From NCBI RefSeq assembly GCF_947503465.1, contig NZ_CANNDN010000002.1, positions 248,001 to 312,000 on the forward strand: 64,000 nucleotides of DNA. The letters are read 5' to 3'. The notes under the pieces are model-generated. The model saw only the letters and a program-made list of their open reading frames with translations, was not told the DNA's origin and made no database searches. Numbering within the stretch: position 1 is the first letter of the stretch; every line of letters starts with the position of its first letter. The position numbers and the translations under genes were made by a program. The stretch comes from an uncultured Tateyamaria sp. (GTDB taxonomy: Bacteria; Pseudomonadota; Alphaproteobacteria; Rhodobacterales; Rhodobacteraceae). Shown one piece after another: positions 34,909-43,121 of the stretch.

Positions 34909-36095
34909 CCGACTTCACCATCGCCAGTTTCAACGTCAAGAACCTGATTGGCCCCGATCAGGAATACTACCGTTTTCAACAGTATACGCCCGAGGAATAC
35001 GCCTGGAAGGTCGATTGGCTGTCCGAAAAGGTGCAGACCATGGACACCGACATCGTGGGCTTTCAGGAGATTTTCGAGGAACGCGCCCTGCGCGATGTCA
35101 TCGCGGCCGCCGATGCCGAAGGTATGGCCGACAACGCCCAGCACATTCCCGGCCCGGACAAGCGATATCGCCGCAAGGCCATCTTTCGCAAACTGGCCTA
35201 CCGCCCCTACACCGATGCGGCGCTGGCCGTCGCACCCAATGCAAATGATGGTGGTCCGGGCCAGCGTCGCCCCGGCGTCGCGATCCTGTCGCGCTTTGGG
35301 TTTGTCGGCGCACCGGAGGTCATTCAGGATCTGCCGCACCCTGTCGACATCGACTTTGGCCCGATGGGCCCGGATGGCGGCGGCAGCTTTCGACTGACCC
35401 GGCTGAGCCGCCCGATCCTGAAAGTGCGTGTGCCCGTGGGCCAGCACGTGATCACCGTTTTCAATTGTCACTTGAAATCCAAACTGGGCGAGTACCTGCG
35501 TCCCGCAGGTGCGCCGTTTCCGCCCGAGGTCGATCTGACACGCTATGATGCCGTGGGCCGCGCGTTGGGCGGTGTCCGGTCCGCCTTGCGCCGGATGGCC
35601 GAGGCCTGGGTTCTGCGCCGCGCCATCGTCGCGGAATTGCAGGCCGGGCATCCGGTCATGGTCATGGGCGATTTCAATGACGGCGAACATGCCGTAAGCT
35701 CCGAGATCATCAGCGGCGAACACCCGTTCAAGAATTATGCCTGGATGCTGCGCCATGACGCCGAAACCCCGCGCGACCGGTACTCTGAAGACGAAGATGC
35801 CCAGATCCGCACGGACATCGAGGCCGTGCGCCTGCATTCCGCCGAAAAGCAGTTCATCCGCAAATCAACGCGCGACATGGTCTATACGGCTGCGTTTGGT
35901 GGCGTGTATGAAAGCATCGATCAGATCTTTATGTCGCGCCACTTTCTGGCTGACGCACCGGAAAGCATTGGGCACATGGACTATTTCAGCGTGTTGAACG
36001 ATCATTTGACCGATGGCAGCCATGCCGAGGCGCCCTACAACAAGCTGGCCTCGGATCACGGGCAGATCATCGCGCATATGCGACTGAAGGATTAA
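34905..36095 (+). CDS. Endonuclease/exonuclease/phosphatase family protein
   Basis: 396 residues, no signal peptide. EEP motifs: IASFNVKNLIGPDQ, VGFQEIFEERALRD, MVMGDFNDGEH and ASDHGQIIAHM, which carry the Asn, Glu, Asp-x-Asn and Asp-His residues of the Mg-dependent fold. The unusual length comes from an insert at about 130-230. Substrates in the fold range from DNA to inositol and sphingomyelin phosphates, so no specific reaction is given. It is 5 bases before pcaD. Confidence 0.8.
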   Translation: MTDFTIASFNVKNLIGPDQEYYRFQQYTPEEYAWKVDWLSEKVQTMDTDIVGFQEIFEERALRDVIAAADAEGMADNAQHIPGPDKRYRRKAIFRKLAYRPYTDAALAVAPNANDGGPGQRRPGVAILSRFGFVGAPEVIQDLPHPVDIDFGPMGPDGGGSFRLTRLSRPILKVRVPVGQHVITVFNCHLKSKLGEYLRPAGAPFPPEVDLTRYDAVGRALGGVRSALRRMAEAWVLRRAIVAELQAGHPVMVMGDFNDGEHAVSSEIISGEHPFKNYAWMLRHDAETPRDRYSEDEDAQIRTDIEAVRLHSAEKQFIRKSTRDMVYTAAFGGVYESIDQIFMSRHFLADAPESIGHMDYFSVLNDHLTDGSHAEAPYNKLASDHGQIIAHMRLKD

Positions 36096-36100
36096 GCAAA

Positions 36101-36889
36101 ATGCACATGGCAGATCTGGGCGACGTCCGCCTGCACTACCGCATCGACGGGCCGGACGATGGCGCGCCGGTCGTGTTCGTGAACTCTCTGGGTACGGATA
36201 TGCGGTTGTGGGACCCGATCCTGTCTATGCTGCCCGCAGGCCTGCGCATCCTGCGCTTTGACAAGCGCGGACACGGCCTGTCGACATGTCCGCCTGCGCC
36301 ATATTCCATGGGTCAGCTGGTCAGTGACTGTGAACAGATGATGGACATGCACGGGTTCAAGGATGCGATGTTCGTGGGCCTGTCCATCGGCGGCATGATC
36401 GCCCAGGGCCTGGCCGTCAAGCGCCTGGACCTGATGCGCGCGATGGTGCTGTCCAACACGGGTGCCAAGATCGGCACCAAGGAGATGTGGGCAGACCGCA
36501 TTCAGGACGTGAACACCGGTGGCATAGAAAAGCTGGCCGATGCCGTCATGGACCGCTGGTTTTCCCGCGACTTTCACCACGGGGTGGAATTGGAGCTGTG
36601 GCGCAACATGCTGACCCGGCAGGACGACGAAGGCTATGCCGGATGCTCTGCCGCGATCTCGGGCACCGATTTCTTTACCACCACGGCCAAGCTGCGCCTG
36701 CCGACCCTGGGCATTGCGGGGTCCGAAGACGGGTCGACACCGCCCGACGTGGTGCGTGAAACCGTCGACCTGATCCCCGGCAGCCGGTTCCACTTGATCC
36801 GCAAGGCGGGCCACCTGCCCTGCGTCGAACAGCCCGAGGAATACGCCTGCGTGCTGACCGATTTCATGGTCGCGACCCGGCATATCTGA
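36101..36889 (+). CDS. pcaD: 3-oxoadipate enol-lactonase
   Basis: 262 residues, alpha/beta-hydrolase. It converts 3-oxoadipate enol-lactone to 3-oxoadipate in the protocatechuate branch of the beta-ketoadipate pathway. Nucleophile Ser95 in VGLSIGGMIAQG, catalytic His238 in KAGHLPCVEQ and the FDKRGHGLST block are as in PcaD. pcaB follows after 3 bases. pcaC, pcaHG and the pcaQ regulator are not in the window, so the pathway would have to be completed elsewhere. Confidence 0.88.
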   Translation: MHMADLGDVRLHYRIDGPDDGAPVVFVNSLGTDMRLWDPILSMLPAGLRILRFDKRGHGLSTCPPAPYSMGQLVSDCEQMMDMHGFKDAMFVGLSIGGMIAQGLAVKRLDLMRAMVLSNTGAKIGTKEMWADRIQDVNTGGIEKLADAVMDRWFSRDFHHGVELELWRNMLTRQDDEGYAGCSAAISGTDFFTTTAKLRLPTLGIAGSEDGSTPPDVVRETVDLIPGSRFHLIRKAGHLPCVEQPEEYACVLTDFMVATRHI

Positions 36890-36892
36890 TCG

Positions 36893-38215
36893 ATGGCGGC
36901 TTCGGTCTTTTCCTCGTCGCTTTATGCGCAACTGTTCCCGACGGGCGAGGTCGGGCGGCTGTGGTCCGACAGCGCCGAAGTGCGCGCGATGCTGCTGGTG
37001 GAGGGGGCCCTTGCCAAGGTGCAAGGCGCGCAAGGGATGATCCCGGACCTGAGCGCGGCGTTTATTCACAGGTCATCGCTGGAGGTGCAGATTGATCCGG
37101 CGGGATTGGCCGATGCGACGGGGCGGAACGGTGTCAGCGTGCCCGCCCTCGTGGCCGAATTCCGCAAGGCGATGGAGGCCCCGGAACATGCGCAATTCGC
37201 CCATTGGGGGGCGACAAGCCAGGACATTATCGACACCGCCCTGATGCTGCGTATGCGCCAGACATTGGCGGTGCAGCGGGACACGCTGGTCACATTGCTG
37301 AAGACGTTGGGTGCGCAGGCCAGCACCCATGCCGCAACACCGATGGTCGCGCGCACGTATGGTCAGCATGCGACGCCCACAAGTTGGGGCAGCGTGCTGG
37401 CGCAATGGGGGCACCCGTTGGCAGACGCGCTGGACGATCTTTCGCGCGTACAGGAGGCATCTTTGTGGGTCTCTCTCAGCGGTGCGTCTGGCACGGCTTC
37501 AGCCCTTGGACCAAAGCCGGATGCAACGCGCGCGGCCTTGGCAGACGCGTTGAACCTGAACGATCCGGGGCGCAGCTGGCATACGGACCGTGGTCCGGTA
37601 TTGCGCATTGCCGACTGGATGGGCCGGGTTGTCGCAACGCTGGCGGGCATGGGCGACAGCGCCGTGGCGCTGGCCGCGACCGACTGTCAGGACCTGACCC
37701 TTGGCGCGGCGGGATCGTCATCGACCATGCCACAGAAACACAACCCGGTCGGACCGTCGGCGCTGGTGGCTTTGGGCCACCAGGTGGCGGGGCTGCGCGC
37801 CTCGTTGCAGGCAGCGGCGGCGCATCAACATCAGCGCGACGGGGCGGCGTGGTTCACCGAATGGATGGTGCTTCCGCAGATTGCCCTGTCCTGCGCGGCG
37901 GCGATCAACCTGGCCCACGTCATGGTGCGGGACTGGTCACCCGACGTGGACGCCATGGCCGCCAAATTTGACGGTCTGGGCGGGGCACATGCCGAGGCAC
38001 TGAGCTTTGCGCTGGCCGCCAAGATGCCCCGACCAGAGGCGCAAGAAGCCACCAAGGTGTTGATCGCCGAGGCCATGGCACAGCGGCAATCGCTGGCCGA
38101 TATTGCCCGCGCAGCCCATCCCGATCTGCCCCGGGACCTGTTTGACCCGGCGTCCCAGATGGGCACCGCCCCTGCGCACGCACGCGCCTTTGCCCAGAGG
38201 GTAGCCGCCCTGTGA
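36893..38215 (+). CDS. pcaB: 3-carboxy-cis,cis-muconate cycloisomerase
   Basis: 440 residues, fumarase/aspartase superfamily. It cyclises 3-carboxy-cis,cis-muconate to gamma-carboxymuconolactone. The superfamily signature GSSSTMPQKHNPVGPSAL starts at residue 274, and HWGATSQDIIDTALMLR is the upstream active-site block. Its length equals that of bacterial PcaB, and its place next to pcaD supports this over adenylosuccinate or argininosuccinate lyase. It overlaps the MFS gene by 4 bases. Confidence 0.9.
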   Translation: MAASVFSSSLYAQLFPTGEVGRLWSDSAEVRAMLLVEGALAKVQGAQGMIPDLSAAFIHRSSLEVQIDPAGLADATGRNGVSVPALVAEFRKAMEAPEHAQFAHWGATSQDIIDTALMLRMRQTLAVQRDTLVTLLKTLGAQASTHAATPMVARTYGQHATPTSWGSVLAQWGHPLADALDDLSRVQEASLWVSLSGASGTASALGPKPDATRAALADALNLNDPGRSWHTDRGPVLRIADWMGRVVATLAGMGDSAVALAATDCQDLTLGAAGSSSTMPQKHNPVGPSALVALGHQVAGLRASLQAAAAHQHQRDGAAWFTEWMVLPQIALSCAAAINLAHVMVRDWSPDVDAMAAKFDGLGGAHAEALSFALAAKMPRPEAQEATKVLIAEAMAQRQSLADIARAAHPDLPRDLFDPASQMGTAPAHARAFAQRVAAL

Positions 38216-39441
38216 AGCTGCCCATCGTCTTCATCCTGTTGACGGTGATGATCGACGCCATGGGCATCGGCCTGATCGTGCCCGTGATGCCCGACCTGAT
38301 CCAGGAGGTGCGCGGCATGGGGATCGGCACCGCGGCCCTGTGGGGCGGGGTTCTGTCGACCAGTTTCGCCGCCATGCAGTTCCTGTTCGGCCCTTTACTG
38401 GGTGCGCTGTCCGACAGGTATGGTCGTCGCCCGATCCTGTTGGTGTCGTTGGTGGTGCTGGCGCTGGACTATCTGGTGATGGCCGTGGCCGGCACCATCT
38501 GGCTGCTTCTGGCCGGGCGCGTCGTCGGGGGCATCACCGCGGCCACCCAGTCCACGGCCAACGCTTACATGGCTGACATTTCAAAGCCCGAGGAGAAGGC
38601 CGCCAATTTCGGGTTGATCGGCGCGGCATTCGGCCTTGGATTTGTCGCGGGCCCCGCCCTGGGCGGATTTCTGGCCGAATACGGCACCCGCGCGCCGTTT
38701 TATGCGGCGGCGGCATTGGCCGCGGGAAATGCCGTCTTCGGTTATGTCGTGCTGAAGGAAACCGTAGATGACCGCATTCGCCGCCCCTTCGCCTGGTCGC
38801 GCGCCAATCCTTTTGGGCTGTTCAAGCACCTGGGCAGGTTGCCGGGTCTTGGACCGCTCTTGCTGGTCTTCTTCATCTACCAGGTCGCGTTTACCGTCTA
38901 TCCGGCGGTCTGGGCCTACTATACGTCCGAACGCTTTGACTGGTCACCGGGTATGGTTGGTCTGTCTCTGTCCCTGTTCGGCATTGCGATGGCGCTGGTG
39001 CAGGGCGGGTTGATCCGGCCCATGCTGCGCCTGATGGGCGAACGCGGTGCCGTGATTTACGGGCATGTGGCGGATGTGGGGGTGTTCCTGCTGATCGGAT
39101 TTGTCAGCTCGGGCACCTGGCTTCTGATCCTGACGCCTCTGGCCGCCTTGCCTGCCGTCATCACCCCTGCGTTGCAGGGCATCATGTCCAAGGCGGTGGG
39201 TGACGACGAACAGGGTGAATTGCAGGGGGCGCTGGTGTCTATCTCTGCCCTGGCCATGATCCTGTCCCCCTTGCTGATGACATCCACGTTCTACACGTTC
39301 ACCAAGCCCGAGACGTCCGTTTACCTGCCGGGTGCCCCCTTCCTTCTGGCAGCGGTTCTGATCGCCATTGCCCTGATGGTTTTTGTCCGAAGCGGAGGCG
39401 CAGGCAGATCACCCGACGTCAGCGGATCATCTGCGCCATAA
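38212..39441 (+). CDS. MFS transporter, TetA/TCR-like
   Basis: 409 residues with twelve membrane segments. Motif A GALSDRYGRRPILL in the 2-3 loop, preceded by DAMGIGLIVPVMPDL in TM1, are the marks of the DHA1 multidrug/tetracycline antiporters. The substrate is uncertain, and in this run of catabolic genes an aromatic or acid exporter is as likely as a drug pump. The GTG at 38212 overlaps the pcaB stop. Confidence 0.82.
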   Translation: MKLPIVFILLTVMIDAMGIGLIVPVMPDLIQEVRGMGIGTAALWGGVLSTSFAAMQFLFGPLLGALSDRYGRRPILLVSLVVLALDYLVMAVAGTIWLLLAGRVVGGITAATQSTANAYMADISKPEEKAANFGLIGAAFGLGFVAGPALGGFLAEYGTRAPFYAAAALAAGNAVFGYVVLKETVDDRIRRPFAWSRANPFGLFKHLGRLPGLGPLLLVFFIYQVAFTVYPAVWAYYTSERFDWSPGMVGLSLSLFGIAMALVQGGLIRPMLRLMGERGAVIYGHVADVGVFLLIGFVSSGTWLLILTPLAALPAVITPALQGIMSKAVGDDEQGELQGALVSISALAMILSPLLMTSTFYTFTKPETSVYLPGAPFLLAAVLIAIALMVFVRSGGAGRSPDVSGSSAP

Positions 39442-39515
39442 GGGCGTCGTTTTCCGACTTGCCTGTGCGCCTGCGCTGCGCCACCGTCCGGGGCAAGACA
39501 ATGGAAGGGACGGAT

Positions 39516-40607
39516 ATGCAAACCATCAAAGCCGCCGTGTGCCACGACTTTGGCGCGCCCCTCGTGGTCGAGGATATCCTGATCCGTGCACCCGAGATGG
39601 GCGAGGTCGAAGTGACGCTGGACGCGGTTGCCATCTGTCATTCGGACATTTCCTTTGCCGAAGGGGCCTGGGGCGGCAGCCTGCCTGCGGTATACGGGCA
39701 CGAGGCGGCGGGGATTGTCAGCGCGGTGGGCCCCGGCGTCACGGGGCTGGCCGAAGGCGACAGCGTGGTCGTGACTCTGATCCGTGCCTGCGGCACCTGC
39801 CCGTCCTGCGCCAGCGGCAAACCGACGGTATGCGAGACGCCCTATGACGGCGACAAGGGCCCGATCCGTACGGCCGAGGATGGCAAGCTGCATCAGGCCA
39901 TGGCCTGCGGCGCCTTTGCCGAGAAGGTCGTCGTGGACCAGAAGCAGTTGGTGAAAATCCCGGCAGACATGTCCAAGGAGGCCGCGAGCCTGATCGCCTG
40001 CGGCGTGATCACCGGCGTCGGGGCCGTGGTGAATGCGGCGGGTCTGCGCGCCGGGCAGGATGTTGTGGTCATCGGTGCGGGCGGCGTCGGGTTGAACGCC
40101 ATTCAAGGTGCCCGGATCGCCGGTGCGCGCCGCATCGTGGCCGTCGACATGACCGAAGAAAAACTGGAAGACGCCAAGGCCTTTGGCGCAACCCATGGCG
40201 TACTGGCAACCGGCGCGTCGCCCTGGCGGTCCAGCTACAAGGCGCTGGGTGGCAAGGGGGCCGAGGCGGTGATTGTCACCGTCGGGGCCGTCCCGGCCTA
40301 TGCGCAAGCGCCCAGGTATCTGGGCAACGGCGGCAAGGTCATCATGGTCGGCATGCCCCATTCCGGGGCCAAGGCAGAGTATGAACCCGTCATCCTGGCC
40401 GCGACCGGTCAGGGCATGGTCGGATCGAAGATGGGAGACGTCGTGATCCAGCGCGACATTCCATGGATGGTCGACCTGTATCAGCAGGGGCGATTGCAAC
40501 TGGACAGCCTGATTTCGGGCCGTTGGTCGCTGGACCAGATCAACGACGCCATCGCCGACACCAAGACCGGCACGGCACGGCGGAACGTCATCCTGTTCGA
40601 CAGGTAG
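39516..40607 (+). CDS. Zinc-dependent alcohol dehydrogenase
   Basis: 363 residues, MDR superfamily. Catalytic zinc ligands Cys41 (ICHSD) and His62 (YGHEAAG); the four structural-zinc Cys are in CGTCPSCASGKPTVC. The Rossmann loop is VIGAGGVGLNAIQG. It oxidises an alcohol with NAD(P)+; the substrate is unknown. The ATG at 39516 follows GGAAGGGACGG; in-frame ATG 39501 gives five extra residues. Repeat C lies between this gene and the next. Confidence 0.85.
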   Translation: MQTIKAAVCHDFGAPLVVEDILIRAPEMGEVEVTLDAVAICHSDISFAEGAWGGSLPAVYGHEAAGIVSAVGPGVTGLAEGDSVVVTLIRACGTCPSCASGKPTVCETPYDGDKGPIRTAEDGKLHQAMACGAFAEKVVVDQKQLVKIPADMSKEAASLIACGVITGVGAVVNAAGLRAGQDVVVIGAGGVGLNAIQGARIAGARRIVAVDMTEEKLEDAKAFGATHGVLATGASPWRSSYKALGGKGAEAVIVTVGAVPAYAQAPRYLGNGGKVIMVGMPHSGAKAEYEPVILAATGQGMVGSKMGDVVIQRDIPWMVDLYQQGRLQLDSLISGRWSLDQINDAIADTKTGTARRNVILFDR

Positions 40608-40609
40608 AA

Positions 40610-40667
40610 GGGGGCCAGCCCCGCCCTGCGCCGCCGCCGCCCAGTATTTTTTTAAACGGAAAAGAGG
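40610..40667 (+). repeat. Intergenic hairpin repeat, copy C
   Basis: GGGG-CCAG-CCCC (40611-40622) and a GC-rich GCCGCCGCC stretch are followed by CCAGTATTTTTTTAAACGG and AAAAGAGG. The element fills the gap between the alcohol dehydrogenase stop and the start of the next gene, and its end supplies the GAGGG that precedes the start codon. Confidence 0.6.
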
Positions 40668-40675
40668 GACCAAAG

Positions 40676-41908
40676 ATGCAACTGAAGGACCTCGATATCA
40701 TCGTGACCGCCCCGCCTGCGCCGGGTTGGGGTGGGCGGTACTGGTGCCTTGTCAAGGTGACGACCGACACCGGGATTGTGGGATGGGGCGAATGCTATGC
40801 CTCGTCCGTGGGGCCGGATGCCATGCGCGCCGTGATCACGGACGTGTTTGAACGGCACATGGCGGGCGAAAACCCCGAGAACGTCGAACTGATGTTTCGC
40901 CGCGCTTATTCCTCGGGCTTTACCCAGCGGCCGGATCTGACAGTCATGGGGGCGTTTTCCGGGCTCGAGATTGCATGCTGGGACATTCTGGGCAAGGCAC
41001 GCGAGCGGCCCGTATGGGCGCTGTTGGGCGGAAAGATGAATGACCGCATTCGCGCCTATACCTATCTTTATCCCCTGCCCCATCACGGGCTGGACGCGTT
41101 CTGGACCTCGCCCGTGTTGGCGGCGGAGGCCGCGCTTGACTGTGTGGACCGTGGCTATACCGCGGTAAAGTTTGACCCGGCGGGCCCTTACACTCTGCGC
41201 GGGGGTCACATGCCGGGGATGCGCGACATCTCGCAATCCGTCGCGTTCTGCAAGACCATCCGCGAGGCGGTGGGCGACAGGGCCGATCTGCTGTTTGGCA
41301 CGCATGGGCAGTTCACCACCGCAGGGGCGATCCGTTTGGGCCAGGCACTGGAACCCTATTCCCCGCTCTGGTTCGAAGAACCCATTCCGCCGGACGCCGT
41401 TGAGGAGATGGCCAAGGTGGCCCGTGCGGTGCGTATCCCGGTGGCAACAGGCGAACGGTTGACCACCAAGGCCGAATTCGCGCCTGTCCTGCGCAGCGGG
41501 GCCGCGACGATCCTGCAACCGGCTCTGGGCCGCGCGGGCGGTATCTGGGAGATGAAGAAGGTGGCCGCCTTGGCCGAGGTTTATAACGCACAGATGGCCC
41601 CGCATCTGTACGCGGGACCGGTGGAATGGGCGGCCAACGTCCATCTGGCCACTTCCATCCCCAACCTGCTGATGTGCGAAACAATCGAAACACCGTTTCA
41701 TGACCAGTTGATCAAGGGCAGCATCCGCGTCGAGAACGGGTTCATCACGCCCCCCGAAGCGCCCGGGCTGGGTATAGAAGTGGACGAAGACCTGGCGCGC
41801 GCGCACCCCTACACCGGTGATGGTCTGCACCTGCAGATGCAGGAGGCGCCCTGCGATTACGAACGTGGCAACAGCTTTGAAGGCGGTGCGCCTGCGCCGC
41901 GTGACTAG
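40676..41908 (+). CDS. Mandelate racemase/enolase-superfamily enzyme, probable acid-sugar dehydratase
   Basis: 410 residues. An N-terminal capping domain and C-terminal barrel are visible. KFDP in TAVKFDPAGP, the His of LFGTHGQFTT, the metal-ligand region WFEEPIPPDAVEEM, then VATGERLTTKAE and QMAPHLYAGPVEW, are the pattern of D-galactonate/gluconate-type dehydratases more than of muconate cycloisomerases. The substrate is probably a six-carbon acid sugar. It is the last gene of the plus run; its stop codon overlaps the stop of the convergent CIA30-like gene. Confidence 0.82.
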   Translation: MQLKDLDIIVTAPPAPGWGGRYWCLVKVTTDTGIVGWGECYASSVGPDAMRAVITDVFERHMAGENPENVELMFRRAYSSGFTQRPDLTVMGAFSGLEIACWDILGKARERPVWALLGGKMNDRIRAYTYLYPLPHHGLDAFWTSPVLAAEAALDCVDRGYTAVKFDPAGPYTLRGGHMPGMRDISQSVAFCKTIREAVGDRADLLFGTHGQFTTAGAIRLGQALEPYSPLWFEEPIPPDAVEEMAKVARAVRIPVATGERLTTKAEFAPVLRSGAATILQPALGRAGGIWEMKKVAALAEVYNAQMAPHLYAGPVEWAANVHLATSIPNLLMCETIETPFHDQLIKGSIRVENGFITPPEAPGLGIEVDEDLARAHPYTGDGLHLQMQEAPCDYERGNSFEGGAPAPRD

Positions 41909-42429
41909 CGGATCAGGCGCACTGCTGCGACCGCGACATCGGCGTCCATCTCGCGTCCGATGGCCAGGATGCCGATGCGCCGCAATCCCGCTGGATCGAA
42001 AACCGCCTCAGTCCGATGCGGCTTGAATGCAGTGAACGGCAGGTCGATGGTGGTCCACACGGCGGGCGCCGTGAACGTGGTCCGAAAGGACTGCCACGGC
42101 CGGGTAAGCGCATCGGTGCGCAGCCTCAGGTCATACTCCGCGCCATTGCCAAAAACATCAAGCGCGATACCGGTGTAACCGCTTGCGTCAAAGGGTTCGC
42201 CCCCTGCCAGATCAAAGGCGATCTGCACAAAGCCGCCATTGTTGTCGAGCGACACGGTGCCAGTCAGCCGCGTCGCCGCGCGCCCGGCCAGCGCAACTTC
42301 CCGCGCCTGCCCGCGCGACACACCGCCCATCACCGTGTCGGCCACATACTCCCATTCGGGGGTCAGTTCGAAATCATCCGCCATGACAGGCTGACATAGC
42401 AGCGCAACGGCGATTGCCCAGCGGATCAC
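41905..42429 (-). CDS. CIA30-domain secreted protein
   Basis: 174 residues. A signal peptide (about 1-17) precedes one CIA30-like beta domain: WEYVADTVMGGVSRGQ near residue 27, GFVQIAFDLAGGEPFDASGY in the middle and VWTTIDLPFTAFKP later. In eukaryotes CIA30 helps assemble respiratory complex I; bacterial members are mostly exported and of unknown role. The GTG start at 42429 overlaps the preceding stop (GTGA). It is the last gene of the long minus run. Confidence 0.8.
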   Translation of the reverse strand: MIRWAIAVALLCQPVMADDFELTPEWEYVADTVMGGVSRGQAREVALAGRAATRLTGTVSLDNNGGFVQIAFDLAGGEPFDASGYTGIALDVFGNGAEYDLRLRTDALTRPWQSFRTTFTAPAVWTTIDLPFTAFKPHRTEAVFDPAGLRRIGILAIGREMDADVAVAAVRLIR

Positions 42430-43118
42430 GTGCGCGCAGCCTCGAACGCGGCCCAGACGGTTTCGAACTGTTCAAAGTCAATCTGCTTGCCCTTCACCGC
42501 ATCAAATACGATCTTTTCCGACCGCATCAGCGTGGCGATGGCATCCGCCAGCGCCGGGATCACATCCGCAGGGACCACCACGGCCCCGTGCCGGTCGGCA
42601 TGCACCAGATCACCCGGGCGGATGTCGAGCCCGTGGATACGCACCGGCTGGTCATAGTCGATCACATGTACAAAACCGTGGCTGGGGCCGATGGACCCGG
42701 CCACCACCGGATACCCGTCCGCCAGATCACCAAGGTCCCGCATCACCCCATCCGTCAGCGTTCCGGCCAGGCCAAACGCCTTGTGGATATTGGTGTTCAC
42801 CTCGCCCCAATAGGCACCGATGGCATTTGGCACGTCGAGGTCCTGCACCACGCAAACGGACGGGCGCGGGCCTTCTGACATGTACCTGTAGTAGGCCATG
42901 CGCCGCGCCTTGATCACGTCCGGGGCCTCGGTCGGCGGGGCAAGCGCGCGGATGCGGGCCGTGCGCGCATAGCCGACGATCACCCCATCCGGATCGGAGG
43001 CAAGCATCGTACCACGGGTAAACGCGTTGAACCCCCGCTTGCCCTGCGCAACTTCGATGGCGTTGCAGACCGTGGGGGTGTCGACCGACCGCAAAAGGTC
43101 GTGCAGGGCGTTGTCCAT
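42426..43118 (-). CDS. RraA-family protein (HMG/CHA aldolase-like)
   Basis: 230 residues. The RraA/aldolase fold is recognised by the central ALADGYPVVAGSIGPSHGFV and GLDIRPGDLVHADRHGAVVV blocks. The Asp of HADRHG binds the metal in the 4-hydroxy-4-methyl-2-oxoglutarate aldolase group. It may retro-aldol cleave an oxo-acid to pyruvate or oxaloacetate. It is 3 bases upstream of the CIA30 gene and 3 bases downstream of the MetE-like gene. Confidence 0.82.
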   Translation of the reverse strand: MDNALHDLLRSVDTPTVCNAIEVAQGKRGFNAFTRGTMLASDPDGVIVGYARTARIRALAPPTEAPDVIKARRMAYYRYMSEGPRPSVCVVQDLDVPNAIGAYWGEVNTNIHKAFGLAGTLTDGVMRDLGDLADGYPVVAGSIGPSHGFVHVIDYDQPVRIHGLDIRPGDLVHADRHGAVVVPADVIPALADAIATLMRSEKIVFDAVKGKQIDFEQFETVWAAFEAART

Positions 43119-43121
43119 GGC

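Noticed and set aside
34167-35837. 556-codon minus-strand open frame opposite the dehydratase-like and EEP genes
   Set aside because: It is antisense to two conserved enzymes and has no motif of its own.
38212-39441. Tetracycline resistance gene
   Set aside because: The TetA-like motifs are common to DHA1 exporters, and the setting is catabolic, so no resistance is claimed.
40676-41908. Muconate cycloisomerase partner of pcaB/pcaD
   Set aside because: The KFDP/THGQ/GERL pattern is that of acid-sugar dehydratases rather than cycloisomerases.
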